Below are positions 1 through 8,388 of a stretch of DNA of 64,000 bases, piece by piece (the stretch's first letter is position 1; each line of letters begins with the position of its first letter). The notes under the pieces were generated by a model that worked only from the letters and a program-made list of their open reading frames with translations, was not told where the DNA came from and did no database searches. Position numbers and translations under genes: made by a program. Origin of the DNA: Bog-473 sp963751335 (GTDB lineage: Bacteria; Actinomycetota; Acidimicrobiia; Acidimicrobiales; RAAP-2); the NCBI GenBank assembly GCA_963751335.1, contig CAVVUB010000007.1, positions 620,001 to 684,000 of the forward strand, given 5' to 3'.

Positions 1-1041
1 AACGACAACGTTGGTCGGCGCGACGAGAAACCGGTTCATTTCTTGATACTGGGGATAGTTGTAGTAATAGATGCCAACGCCGACTACCGGCGAGGTCTTC
101 CACAGTGCAATCGTGGCATCTTCAGTCTTGGTCCGAACCGCCACCGAATTCGTATTCTGCGTGGCTTGCTGATCAGAGACCTCGCCCGATACCAGAATGC
201 TTGCATACGTCAGGAATCCCACGGCCAGCACGGCCGCAACCATGAAGCTCCGCTTGCGGTAGTCGGAGTGCGTCCGGAAGAACCAGACGAAGATGCCGAC
301 AACCAGCGCTCCCATGGCGGCACACGACTGCGTGGCCACCAGGCCGCCTCCCATCGCAGCGATAGCTGCATATCGCAGTTGCGGCCTTAGATCCAGGTCG
401 CCGGGAGCAGCAAGGGCTACGAGAATGCACATCCCCAAAAGCGAACCGATGTAATTCTTGTTTAAGCCGAGTAGTGAAGCGGAGGAACTAAAGCCATTTG
501 CCGTGCCGGCAACGAAGTAAATTAGACCCACAGGTACTGCCACACCGATGAGCAGGCGCAGCACAAGGCGCGTGTACCCCTCGATATAGATCCAGGCACC
601 GACGCTCAATGCTCCTATAACAAGTAGCGTTCGATGGCCTGCTTCGATGAGGCCCTTGAGATCTGGATGTATCAGGACGATTGCGATCATCGCGATCAGG
701 TAGACGCAGAACCACCTGCGAATTTTTGTCACGCCAATCGGGGTGCCCAGCTTGGCCAACGCCGGAAGACTGAGGAGGGTGGCAATCAGTAAAACGACGT
801 CCGGGAGGGAGACGCCCGATCCGACCGAAAACCTGCTGACATTGAACGACACCGGCGCCACCAAGATCGCAACTGAGATAGGTGACATAGCGATGAAGGC
901 CGACAACGCGCCAAATCCGAGCAACGCGACGGCAACCAGCGGCTGTCGGACGGCTAGGTACCCCGCAGCAAGTCCAAACACGGCGCACACCACGGGAACC
1001 CCGGGGATGCGACTCCAAAGCGTCCGAAGATAGGTGGGCAT
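1..1041 (-). CDS. O-antigen polymerase/ligase-like membrane protein (Wzy/WaaL type), 3' end beyond window
   Basis: An open frame without a stop runs from an ATG at 1041 to the left edge (347 codons), so the C-terminus is missing. The protein starts MPTYLRTLWSR and consists of about ten hydrophobic stretches separated by short loops, followed near the edge by a long polar loop with the segment SVAVRTKTEDATIALWKTS and then VVGVGIYYYN. That order, with the R-x-x-x-W-x-x-x-P-x-x-G-x-G-like signature in the large loop, is the pattern of the Wzy_C family (PF04932). Such proteins polymerise or transfer undecaprenyl-linked glycans at the outer face of the membrane. It is the distal gene of a minus-strand run with two GT4 genes, which supports a polymerase role in the same polysaccharide pathway. 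Polymerase and ligase cannot be separated without the C-terminus. Confidence 0.8.
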   Translation of the reverse strand, partial: MPTYLRTLWSRIPGVPVVCAVFGLAAGYLAVRQPLVAVALLGFGALSAFIAMSPISVAILVAPVSFNVSRFSVGSGVSLPDVVLLIATLLSLPALAKLGTPIGVTKIRRWFCVYLIAMIAIVLIHPDLKGLIEAGHRTLLVIGALSVGAWIYIEGYTRLVLRLLIGVAVPVGLIYFVAGTANGFSSSASLLGLNKNYIGSLLGMCILVALAAPGDLDLRPQLRYAAIAAMGGGLVATQSCAAMGALVVGIFVWFFRTHSDYRKRSFMVAAVLAVGFLTYASILVSGEVSDQQATQNTNSVAVRTKTEDATIALWKTSPVVGVGIYYYNYPQYQEMNRFLVAPTNVVV

Positions 1042-1151
1042 TGTCTCAGGGGAGGGTCGACAGGCAGTGTGCAAGGTGCGGAGCCCACTGTACCCCGCAC
1101 CGCCCCCGTGGCAGCATGGGGGATTCCTGCTGTTTCACGCCCATCTCCCCG

Positions 1152-2297
1152 TCACTTCGCGGTTTTCGACCGAACCGCGTGTCGAAGAGCCGTCTCGACT
1201 TCAGCAAAGATGGTCGGCCACGCAAAGGGTTGAGCGGCACTCGACGCTCCCAGGCTCCACCGTTCTCTTACCAGAGGATCGAAGCCTTCAGTCAGATAGC
1301 TGGCCAGTTCAGCGCTGCAGGTAGGGTCACTCAGCAGCTTTCCGCTCCCGTTGGCCGCGACCGCGGACGAGGCCCCGGCAAGACTGGATGTGATGACCGG
1401 AAGGCCACTGGCCAGAGCCTCAACAATGACCATCCCGAAGGGCTCGTACGTTGTGGGGAGCACAAGGAGATCAGCCGCCGCGTAGTACGGGAAGACATCG
1501 CCGGTCGAGCCGTGCCAATGGACTCTCTTGCTCAACCCTAATTTGGCGATTTTGCCGTCGTAGTCGCCAGACGAGACGCGACCGACCACGTCAACGCGGG
1601 CCCCCGGTAGGTTGGCCTCTGCCAGTGCCTCCAGCAGCGTCGTGAACCCCTTCCGGTGCAACTCGTTCGCGATGAACAATAGGGACACTTCCTTGGGACC
1701 GATACCAAGGTGCGCTCGAGTTGCCTCGCGACTGGCCCTCCGCCGCTCAGGGTTGAAGATGGCCGGGTCAAAGCCATTCGGCATCACCCTGCACCGGGTG
1801 GGGGCTACATCGTAGTAGCGGTCAAGGTCTGAGATTTCTTGAGGAGAGGTGCACAGAATCAGCGACGGCACTGCGCTACGAAAGTACTTCCGTTCCCTCG
1901 CCAGAATGGCTCGATGTCGCGGCATGACGAGACGTGCCCAGGCCGGCGCTTGGTGACCGGAGACAACCGGCCCTTGGCTGCGATCGAGATACGCCCGGTG
2001 GACACTCTGCACCCAGTACACATTCCCCGGTGGACACTCGGCTCCCAGAGTGAGAACCACATCGGGTTCAAGGACAGCTATGACCCGCTCGGCCGCACGA
2101 CGAAACGCAATAGGAGCGGGTATCAACTTCGGTGATCGAATTGCTGAGAACTGCGCAGCATTGTCCTCAGACTGCTCCATCGAGACGCCGAGGAAAGCTG
2201 TCTGATGACGTACACCGAGATAGTTTGAGAGTTCCCAGGCAATGCGCTCAACTCCGGCTCGGCGGTTGGCGTTGGGGAAGACGACGGCTACTCGCAT
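1152..2297 (-). CDS. GT4 glycosyltransferase
   Basis: The 381-residue protein has the GT-B layout. An N-terminal Rossmann half begins MRVAVVFPNANRRAGVER, with the glycine-poor but typical GVER acceptor loop. The C-terminal half has NELHRKGFTTLLEAL (donor site) and the E-x7-E motif TYEPFGMVIVEALASG near residue 285. These are the hallmarks of retaining GT4 enzymes (Glycos_transf_1, PF00534) that add sugars from nucleotide donors to a lipid-linked glycan on the cytoplasmic membrane. The ATG at 2297 starts directly at the first beta strand. It lies between a second GT4 gene and the Wzy-like gene, all on the minus strand. The sugar specificity cannot be read from the sequence. Confidence 0.88.
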   Translation of the reverse strand: MRVAVVFPNANRRAGVERIAWELSNYLGVRHQTAFLGVSMEQSEDNAAQFSAIRSPKLIPAPIAFRRAAERVIAVLEPDVVLTLGAECPPGNVYWVQSVHRAYLDRSQGPVVSGHQAPAWARLVMPRHRAILARERKYFRSAVPSLILCTSPQEISDLDRYYDVAPTRCRVMPNGFDPAIFNPERRRASREATRAHLGIGPKEVSLLFIANELHRKGFTTLLEALAEANLPGARVDVVGRVSSGDYDGKIAKLGLSKRVHWHGSTGDVFPYYAAADLLVLPTTYEPFGMVIVEALASGLPVITSSLAGASSAVAANGSGKLLSDPTCSAELASYLTEGFDPLVRERWSLGASSAAQPFAWPTIFAEVETALRHAVRSKTAK

Positions 2298-2370
2298 GAG
2301 TTAACCGGCGTGGAGGGTCCGCGATCCGAAATCCCGGTCCTCTCCGAGTCGCCAAGCCATTTGACAGACT

Positions 2371-3477
2371 TCACCCTGGCCGGCGCTCCAGAGCCTCGGC
2401 CCAAAACTGCCGTAACCGCTCAGAAACCCATCCTTCCGACAGATTCCGCGCCATGTTGGTCGCTCCTGCTGCAAGTTCCGCCCTCCGATCAATGAACTCG
2501 CGAATGACGACAGGGAAACTGTCCGAATTTCCATCCCACGCCACGCCCGCATCGTGCCTGAGGACTTCATCCCGGGCACCCACCATTGGAGTCACGATGC
2601 TGGGAACGCCGCGCGAAGCAGCGTCAGAAACCGCTTGCGGATTCGGATCGAACCTGCTGGGAACCGCCAACACGTCACAAGCTGCCAAAAAGCCCGTCAG
2701 GTCCTCGACATAACCGACCGTTTGGCAGCGCCGGGACACCCGCGGATCGCGAAACGACTGCGAACCGGTCCCACCGAACAGCAGGAAGGTGTCGGGTGAA
2801 CCCGCTATCGCATCGACTAGTTCGCGCCAACCCTTTCGGTCATCGGTGCCCCCAAGATATCCCACAACAACTCCGTCAAATGGGCCGGCAAGATCAAGCC
2901 TGGCTTGTCGTCGCTCGTCCGGCGTTACCTCAAATAGCTCTTCAACTGGATTCGGCAACACTCCGTACCGGAGCGGCCTTCCGTATAGCCTGCTGAATTC
3001 GTCCAGCATGAGTTGGCTCGGGAACAGGACATTGACCCTGTCGGTCAATCTGCGGAGGTAGTGGTCTTCCATCGCCGCCACCATTCGCAGCTGCGACCGT
3101 CGCAACGTCGAAAGTACATCCCGGCCTTGCGGGAAGGAGCCGGTTTGTTGCGCTGACCTGGTCAGAAATGCCAGATGCCACGTGTCGGCGATGCCCGTCA
3201 ACTGTGGCTGGTAAGCATGCAGGATGTCATAGGTGAGATCCGCTAGGGCTGCTTTTACGGTACTGAGGGCGCGCGCCCATTGGTACGCAAAGAAGGCTGG
3301 CGGAACATGAAGTGATCTGTACTCCACGTCGCCCCTGAGCGAGGGGTCAATTTCCTTTGCGACAGCGATGACCCGATAGTCCGCTTCAAGAGCCACCCGA
3401 GTTGCCCATGCAGCGAGCTTTCCGATAGCCGACCGATGGTTGATGTTGTTGTGCACCACCACCAGCCGCCTCGCCAT
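2371..3477 (-). CDS. GT4-like glycosyltransferase
   Basis: This is a GT-B type protein of about 368 residues if the ATG at 3477 (MARRLVVVHNNIN) is used. That start puts the first beta strand at the N-terminus, whereas in-frame codons further upstream (up to 3555) add only basic, low-complexity sequence. The C-terminal half contains GVVVGYLGGTDDRKGWRELV and later LAVPSRFDPNPQAVSDAASRG, a GT4 donor site in which the usual E-x7-E reads DPNPQAVSD. The catalytic signature is therefore atypical. The gene stop lies 73 bp before the next GT4 start, so co-transcription with the two downstream genes is likely. The IS30 element was inserted about 110 bp upstream of this start and may have cut it off from its original promoter or operon partner. 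Confidence 0.8.
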   Translation of the reverse strand: MARRLVVVHNNINHRSAIGKLAAWATRVALEADYRVIAVAKEIDPSLRGDVEYRSLHVPPAFFAYQWARALSTVKAALADLTYDILHAYQPQLTGIADTWHLAFLTRSAQQTGSFPQGRDVLSTLRRSQLRMVAAMEDHYLRRLTDRVNVLFPSQLMLDEFSRLYGRPLRYGVLPNPVEELFEVTPDERRQARLDLAGPFDGVVVGYLGGTDDRKGWRELVDAIAGSPDTFLLFGGTGSQSFRDPRVSRRCQTVGYVEDLTGFLAACDVLAVPSRFDPNPQAVSDAASRGVPSIVTPMVGARDEVLRHDAGVAWDGNSDSFPVVIREFIDRRAELAAGATNMARNLSEGWVSERLRQFWAEALERRPG

Positions 3478-3589
3478 TCTCGGAATGCTATTCGGCGGAC
3501 CCATCCGTTGTTGTCGGCCCGATCTGCGTTTGCGGTGAGGATATGCAGTGCCCAATAGGTTTCTTTGTCACCTGGCGGGAAGATGGTTC

Positions 3590-4824
3590 GGCGGTTTCAA
3601 GCGGTGAGCGCAACGAGCTCGGCGAACTTCTCTGATGGTTTCATATATCCAAGTGTCTTGCGAGGACGCCCGTTGAGGCTTCGTTGAATGCGGGCCAGAT
3701 CGGCGGCACTGTGCTGCGAGAGGTCAGTGCTCTTGGGCATGTATTGGCGCAGCAGTCCGTTCGTGTTCTCGTTCGATCCGCGTTGCCAAGGCGAGTGGGG
3801 ATCGCAGAAGTAGATAGGGATGCCGGTGGCCACGGTGAAGTCCACGTGGCCCGCCATCTCTTTACCCTGATCCCAGGTGATGGAGCGGGCGAGCTCGTCG
3901 GGCAACTTCATGATGGCCTTGCGCATGGCCCTCTCGACGCTCTCGGCCCCGTGGTCCCCCGGAAGGTGCAAGAGCAGCACGAAGCGGGTCGAGCGCTCGA
4001 CCAAGGTGCCCACCGCTGACTTGCCGCCGGCCCCGATGATGAGATCACCTTCCCAGTGCCCGGGCACGGCCCGATCATCGACCTCGGCGGGCCGCTCGCT
4101 GATCATGACCATGTTGGGGTTCTTGCCTCGCTTCTCCGCCCGGCCCTGATGACGTCGCGCCGTACGCCCCGAGCGCAGGCAGCGGGCCAGCTCACGGCGC
4201 AGTTCACCGCGGCCTTGGACGAAGAGGGACTGGTAGATGGTCTCGTGGCTCACCTGCATCATCGGATCGTGGGGGTACTCCAAGCGCAAGCGCTCGGCGA
4301 TCTCCTGGGGTGACCACAGCTGCTCGAGCCAGATGCTCACCTGGCGCATCAGAGGGCGGTACGCCAGCTTGGCGGGCTTGGGTCGCCGCGCCGATCTCTC
4401 GGCTCGGCAGTGTGCCTTCCAGGCCCCGTAACGCCGGATCCCCCCGTTGGCGGCGACTTCTCGGGTGATGGTGGAGGGGGCATGCCCAAGGCTGCGGGCG
4501 ATGGCCGACATCGACTCACCGCGGGCCAGCCCCAACAAGATCTCCTCACGATCCTCGGCGTTGAGGCGCCCTGGTGCGGGCGTCCAGCGGTCAGGTAGGC
4601 CTGATTCGGGCTGCTGGACGTACACGCTGGCCGTCACCAGCGGCAAGGAACAGCTGACCTCTTTGGCGATCGCCTTCAGCGTCATTCCCTTGGCCTTGAG
4701 TCGACGGGCCATGTGCTTTTGCTCTCGGGTCATGTGACGGACGCCCATCTACGGCTCCTCCTTGGTTGGGGCAACGAAGCGTTGCCTACTCACCAAGCCG
4801 TTGCAGTGATCCCTTGAATCCGCC
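3590..4824. mobile_element. IS30-family insertion sequence, complete, with 25-bp imperfect inverted repeats
   Basis: The ends were found by comparing the flanks of the transposase. The left end at 3590-3614 and the reverse complement of the right end at 4800-4824 match at about 19 of 25 positions and share GGCGG, TTCAAG and the inner GCAAC. The trinucleotide TTC lies directly outside both ends (3587-3589 and 4825-4827), as expected for the 2-3 bp target duplication made by this family. The element is 1235 bp long and carries one transposase gene whose stop codon lies inside the left inverted repeat. Confidence 0.85.
3597..4748 (-). CDS. IS30-family transposase
   Basis: The 383-residue protein is full length and uninterrupted. 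Near the N-terminus are two helix-turn-helix segments (MTLKAIAKEVSCSLPLV and SMSAIARSLGHAPSTITRE), the usual bipartite DNA-binding region of IS30 enzymes. The DDE catalytic domain follows, with the first Asp in GHWEGDLIIG, the second in ITWDQGKEMAGH and the Glu in WQRGSNENTNGLLRQYMPK. The TLGYMKPSEKF ending is typical. The intact frame and the clean inverted repeats and target duplication suggest that this copy is recent and could still be active. Confidence 0.95.
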   Translation of the reverse strand: MGVRHMTREQKHMARRLKAKGMTLKAIAKEVSCSLPLVTASVYVQQPESGLPDRWTPAPGRLNAEDREEILLGLARGESMSAIARSLGHAPSTITREVAANGGIRRYGAWKAHCRAERSARRPKPAKLAYRPLMRQVSIWLEQLWSPQEIAERLRLEYPHDPMMQVSHETIYQSLFVQGRGELRRELARCLRSGRTARRHQGRAEKRGKNPNMVMISERPAEVDDRAVPGHWEGDLIIGAGGKSAVGTLVERSTRFVLLLHLPGDHGAESVERAMRKAIMKLPDELARSITWDQGKEMAGHVDFTVATGIPIYFCDPHSPWQRGSNENTNGLLRQYMPKSTDLSQHSAADLARIQRSLNGRPRKTLGYMKPSEKFAELVALTA

Positions 4825-4830
4825 TTCAGA

Positions 4831-4858
4831 TTAAGCATCCCGGGGTTAAGCATCCCGG
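4831..4858. repeat. 13-bp direct repeat beside the IS30 insertion
   Basis: The 13-mer TTAAGCATCCCGG occurs at 4831-4843 and again at 4846-4858, with two bases between. It begins only four bases outside the IS30 target duplication. It may be part of the old target region; no function is visible. Confidence 0.6.
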
Positions 4859-5337
4859 TCTGGCCGGCTGGCGAACGGGCGCAATCCTGAATCACGAATC
4901 TGATCATCCAGACGCGGTGCCTGAACCTTGCGTTGCCAAAACGGGTGGCCGGCCGCACCTACTTCTCCGCTCCTCTGGTCTGCGGCCGAAGTGGCCTGCC
5001 CGATTGTCGAAATGAGGTAAGTGATATCCCTCTCATTGAGCGCTGCCACCGGCAAGTAGCGCGGGTTTAGTCGCTCGCCAACATCGTTCTCACCGGGGGC
5101 TCTGCTCACTATGGGCTTGATGGGCTGCTTCACCGTTCCCAAGCTAAGCCCCACAAAGGGTGCCCAATCGGACCATTCTTGAACCCACACCGAGTGGAGG
5201 AAACAGCCGTCCAGTCGTAGAAGGTTCCGACACGACGGGGAGGTTTTCCGGGAGCTCCGCAGCTCTACCGCGTTGTGGTCGATCCCCGCGAGGATGCCTC
5301 GATGAACCTCGTGGCGGACGGCACGATGACGCCGGTG
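4846..5337 (-). pseudogene. possible coding remnant of unknown function
   Basis: On the minus strand a frame stays open from the TGA at 5338-5340 down to a TAA at 4846, about 163 codons. It has a protein-like composition, including DHNAVELRSSRKTS, WVQEWSDWAPFVGLSLG and RYLPVAALNERDITYLIS, but no good start codon at its 5' end; the only plausible start, a GTG at 5190, lies well inside. I do not recognise a family. It may be the remains of a gene damaged when IS30 inserted, or a chance frame. No ribosome-binding site supports expression. Confidence 0.3.
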
Positions 5338-5411
5338 TCATAAACAAGTCCCGGACGTGTAGCCGAGCACTATCGTGCTGAGAAGTGCCAAGTCTCGAGG
5401 AAAACGGACGG

Positions 5412-6182
5412 ATGTGGGATGGTACACACGATTGGAAGCGTCTTGGCGACGAATGGTCCAAAGACTGGGGAGATGCGGCCAATCAGTGGTACGCGTCCTT
5501 GTTTCCACGTCTACGAGGTTTTTTACCCGTAGTCCATTTAGTTGAAATCGCTCCTGGCTTTGGTCGCTGGACCCAATTCCTCCTGGATTACTGCGACTAC
5601 TACACGGGTGTCGATCTTTCGCAAGAGTGCGTTGTTGGATGCCGTCAGCGGTTCGCCGCCGCCCCGAAAGCCTCTTTCGAAGTCAACGATGGCCGATCAC
5701 TCGATGCCATCGATAACGGGTCGGCAGACCTGGTATTCAGTTTCGATTCGCTTGTACATGCCGAGGCTGACGTGGTTGACGGCTATCTTCGTTCGCTTCG
5801 AGAAAAACTCAGCCCGAATGGGATCGCGCTCATCCATCACTCCAACCTTGCGGGAGTGATCAGCGCCCGTTATTCCCGCCGATTGGCCGAAGCGCTCCCC
5901 GCAGCCATGCGCCGATCTCTCGAGACGGCAAGATTGCTACCGTCACACCACTGGCGAGCCCGATCCGTCAGCGCCATTCTCGTGGAGGAGATTTGTCGCT
6001 CCGCGGGACTGGCCTGCATCGGCCAGGAAATAGTCAATTGGGGCGGCCCTTTGCTCATTGACTGTATATCCGTGATAGCCCAGCCGGGCTCTCGATGGCA
6101 GCGAAGCAACTTCAAGGTCACCAACCGACACTTCCACGACGAGGCACTGTCTGCTGGGACCGCCTATCAGGTGTATCGCTGA
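5412..6182 (+). CDS. class I SAM-dependent methyltransferase
   Basis: This methyltransferase is about 256 residues long. The core shows motif I as VEIAPGFGRWTQFLLDY, motif II as TGVDLSQEC, and the motif IV region as LVFSFDSLVHA followed by the helix VDGYLRSLREKLSPNG. This is the Methyltransf_11/25 fold. In polysaccharide loci such enzymes usually methylate sugars or aglycones, which would fit here. The ATG at 5412 follows a GAGG at 5397-5400 and is preferred over an in-frame GTG at 5385. The gene opens a plus-strand run that continues with a GT2 and two GT4 genes. Codon third positions are less GC-rich than in the right half of the window. Confidence 0.8.
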   Translation: MWDGTHDWKRLGDEWSKDWGDAANQWYASLFPRLRGFLPVVHLVEIAPGFGRWTQFLLDYCDYYTGVDLSQECVVGCRQRFAAAPKASFEVNDGRSLDAIDNGSADLVFSFDSLVHAEADVVDGYLRSLREKLSPNGIALIHHSNLAGVISARYSRRLAEALPAAMRRSLETARLLPSHHWRARSVSAILVEEICRSAGLACIGQEIVNWGGPLLIDCISVIAQPGSRWQRSNFKVTNRHFHDEALSAGTAYQVYR

Positions 6183-6496
6183 TGCTCCAATACACCAAAT
6201 AACCGATTCGTGGTCAAAGCGTGGCTGTCCAATCGTCCTCGGCTGCCTGGGTAAAGCGTTGTAAGGGGGCGAGTGTGTTGATGTTGCGCGATGACGGCAA
6301 TTATCGTTGAACAGCCAGAGGGGACGTATTCCTGTCACTTCAATGGCTCTTGCAGGCGGGTGGGGTGCTGACCATGGAACGTCATTCGCCGCACCTCCAA
6401 ATTCTGCTGGCCCTGTATCCTCGAGCAGCGAGGAAACAGGTGACTCTCGCCGACGGGCCACCGTCGGACCGAGTCATTAGGAAATGAGTGTGAAAG
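6183..6496. other. intergenic stretch, no gene seen
   Basis: No frame with recognisable protein features was found on either strand. It probably carries the promoter of the following glycosyltransferase gene, but no convincing -35/-10 pair stands out. Confidence 0.5.
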
Positions 6497-7399
6497 TTGG
6501 ACTCGACAAACCCGGGCCCAAGAGGTTCAGGCGCTACCTCACCCCCACATTCAATGCTTGTAGTAGTGGTTGCCTACGGCAGCGAACATTACCTACGTGC
6601 ATGCCTCGAGTCGCTCGGACCTGATTTTTACGTGGTAGTCGTCGACAACGGGGGGTCCGATCAAGCCCGTGATATATGCGCAGCGCTAGGCGCTGACTAT
6701 CTCCGGCCCGCCACGAACGTCGGCTTCGCAGCAGCGGTAAATATCGCAATAAGGGAACGACGGAAATCGGGTATCGATGTGTTGCTACTGAACCCGGACG
6801 CGCAACTCTCGCCAATCGATGTCAGGATCCTACAAGATCATCTTCATCGCTCGTTTAACGTTGCCGCCGTAGGCCCACGATTACTGGGTCCCGACGGCGA
6901 CGCCCAGAAGGCTTCCTGGCCCATCCCATCACCCTGGTCGGCGATGGCGACAATCATAGGTGCCGCGGATCTTCTTTCTCGCCGTCGATTTGTTAACGGT
7001 GCCGTTCTCCTGCTTCGAGGAACGGCAATAGACATGATCGGTAGCCTCGACGAAAGGTTCTTTCTCTATTCCGAAGAAGCCGATTGGCAACTTCGTGCTA
7101 TCCGGGCAGGGTGGACGGTGACGATCGTCCAGGAAGCGGTCGCCGTGCATTTGGGAGGCGGCACAAGTTCTGACCCAGTTCAACGGGAGCTTCTCTTCAA
7201 CGCTTCGGCCGAACGATTTATCCGAAAGTGGTACGGGTCCCTCGGTTGGCAAGTCTTCCGCGCCGCATCAATTCTCGCCGCACTTCGCCGACTGCTCACC
7301 TCTCACAACGACCGAAGAACAGCAACATATCGCCGGGCCATCGATCAGTTCTGGCGAGGTCCGGTCCGTTGTTCGGAAGCGCAACGAGGGGAAGCGTGA
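6497..7399 (+). CDS. GT2 glycosyltransferase (rhamnosyltransferase-like)
   Basis: The GT-A fold enzyme is about 300 residues long. The nucleotide-sugar site reads MLVVVVAYGSEHYLRACLESL, then VVVVDNGGSD and the NVGFAAAVNIAIRE helix, followed by the metal-binding position as LLLNPDAQL. Further on are the acceptor-side segments FVNGAVLLLRG and LDERFFLYSEEADWQLR, typical of the WbbL/RfbF-like group that transfers rhamnose or related deoxysugars. The TTG at 6497 gives a proline-rich N-terminal extension. An ATG at 6554 begins directly at the first strand but has no visible Shine-Dalgarno. The stop overlaps the GTG of the next gene by 4 bp, showing translational coupling. Confidence 0.85.
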   Translation: MDSTNPGPRGSGATSPPHSMLVVVVAYGSEHYLRACLESLGPDFYVVVVDNGGSDQARDICAALGADYLRPATNVGFAAAVNIAIRERRKSGIDVLLLNPDAQLSPIDVRILQDHLHRSFNVAAVGPRLLGPDGDAQKASWPIPSPWSAMATIIGAADLLSRRRFVNGAVLLLRGTAIDMIGSLDERFFLYSEEADWQLRAIRAGWTVTIVQEAVAVHLGGGTSSDPVQRELLFNASAERFIRKWYGSLGWQVFRAASILAALRRLLTSHNDRRTATYRRAIDQFWRGPVRCSEAQRGEA

Positions 7400-8388
7400 G
7401 AGTCGCACACGTCGTTCGCTCTGATTCCTTCGCAGGTGTCGAGCGCTACATCTGTCTCGTGGCCCCCCGTCTCGCTGCCAGAGGTTGCGAGGTGACAGTG
7501 ATCGGTGGGAACCCAAGCAACATGCTCCAAATGTCGGAGACTGTACGGTTCCGACCCGCATCGTCAACCTTGGGCGCCGTTTCAGAGCTTGCACGACTCG
7601 GACGAATGGACATTGTGCATGCACATATGACGGCGGCAGAACTCGCCGCTTCGCTTACGAAGCCCCGCCATCACGCTCGGCTCGTAGCAACGCTACATTT
7701 CGCATCACGGCGAGGGTCGGGACTGGTTGGCTCGCCATTGCGAATCCTCAATAGGTGTATCAATGAGCAAATCGCCATAAGTCACTTTGTCGGGACCGCG
7801 GTCCCAGGCGCCCGCGTGTTGCCTAACGGAGTAGAGCCTGCCGATCCCGGACCAACGCACCGACAGCGCTCTGTAATCGTGATGCAGCGACTTGAGCCGG
7901 AGAAGCATACCGACGTGGCCTTGCGAGCATGGTCAGCGAGCAATCTTCGTCGCAAGGGCTGGCGGCTCTTGATTGCTGGACGCGGATCGAAGCTTTTGGA
8001 ACTGCGACGACTAGCCCATCAACTCCATCTCGAGGAATCAACAGAATGGCTGGGGTTCGTCCAGCGTCCGAGCGAGCTGTTGTCTGCTGCAGGACTGTTG
8101 CTCGCCACTGCGCCGGCGGAGCCGTTTGGTCTAACCGTGGTCGAGGCGATGGCACGCGCGACCCCAGTGGTCGCAACAGACGGCGGAGCACATCGTGAGA
8201 CTGTCGGATGCGACGGCTGGTTATTTCCTGTAGATGACGTCGCAGCTTGCGCTCGAACGCTGGACCAAGCCGAGCATCGAGACCTTGCTGGCTACGGGAA
8301 CAGACTTCGATCTCGACAACGTCAACTTTTCGACATAGACGCCCACACGGAAGCGCTGCTGCAGATCTACCACGAGCTAGCGGGTTGA
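7396..8388 (+). CDS. GT4 glycosyltransferase
   Basis: The 330-residue GT-B enzyme starts VRVAHVVRSDSFAGVERYI at a GTG preceded by GAGGGG at 7386-7391; GTG and the upstream TGA share bases (GTGA). An alternative upstream start at 7228 would read through the preceding gene and is not credible. The C-terminal half shows VMQRLEPEKHTDVALRAW, IAGRGSKLLELRRLA and the E-x7-E motif APAEPFGLTVVEAMARATPVV. The stop shares one base with the ATG of the next GT4 gene. It is therefore one of a coupled GT2-GT4-GT4 trio, consistent with successive sugar additions on a lipid carrier. Confidence 0.88.
   Translation: MRVAHVVRSDSFAGVERYICLVAPRLAARGCEVTVIGGNPSNMLQMSETVRFRPASSTLGAVSELARLGRMDIVHAHMTAAELAASLTKPRHHARLVATLHFASRRGSGLVGSPLRILNRCINEQIAISHFVGTAVPGARVLPNGVEPADPGPTHRQRSVIVMQRLEPEKHTDVALRAWSASNLRRKGWRLLIAGRGSKLLELRRLAHQLHLEESTEWLGFVQRPSELLSAAGLLLATAPAEPFGLTVVEAMARATPVVATDGGAHRETVGCDGWLFPVDDVAACARTLDQAEHRDLAGYGNRLRSRQRQLFDIDAHTEALLQIYHELAG

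Noticed and set aside
488..1018. A 176-residue minus-strand frame overlapping the Wzy-like gene
   Set aside because: The alternative frame is cysteine/arginine-rich and conflicts with the long hydrophobic frame that runs to the window edge.
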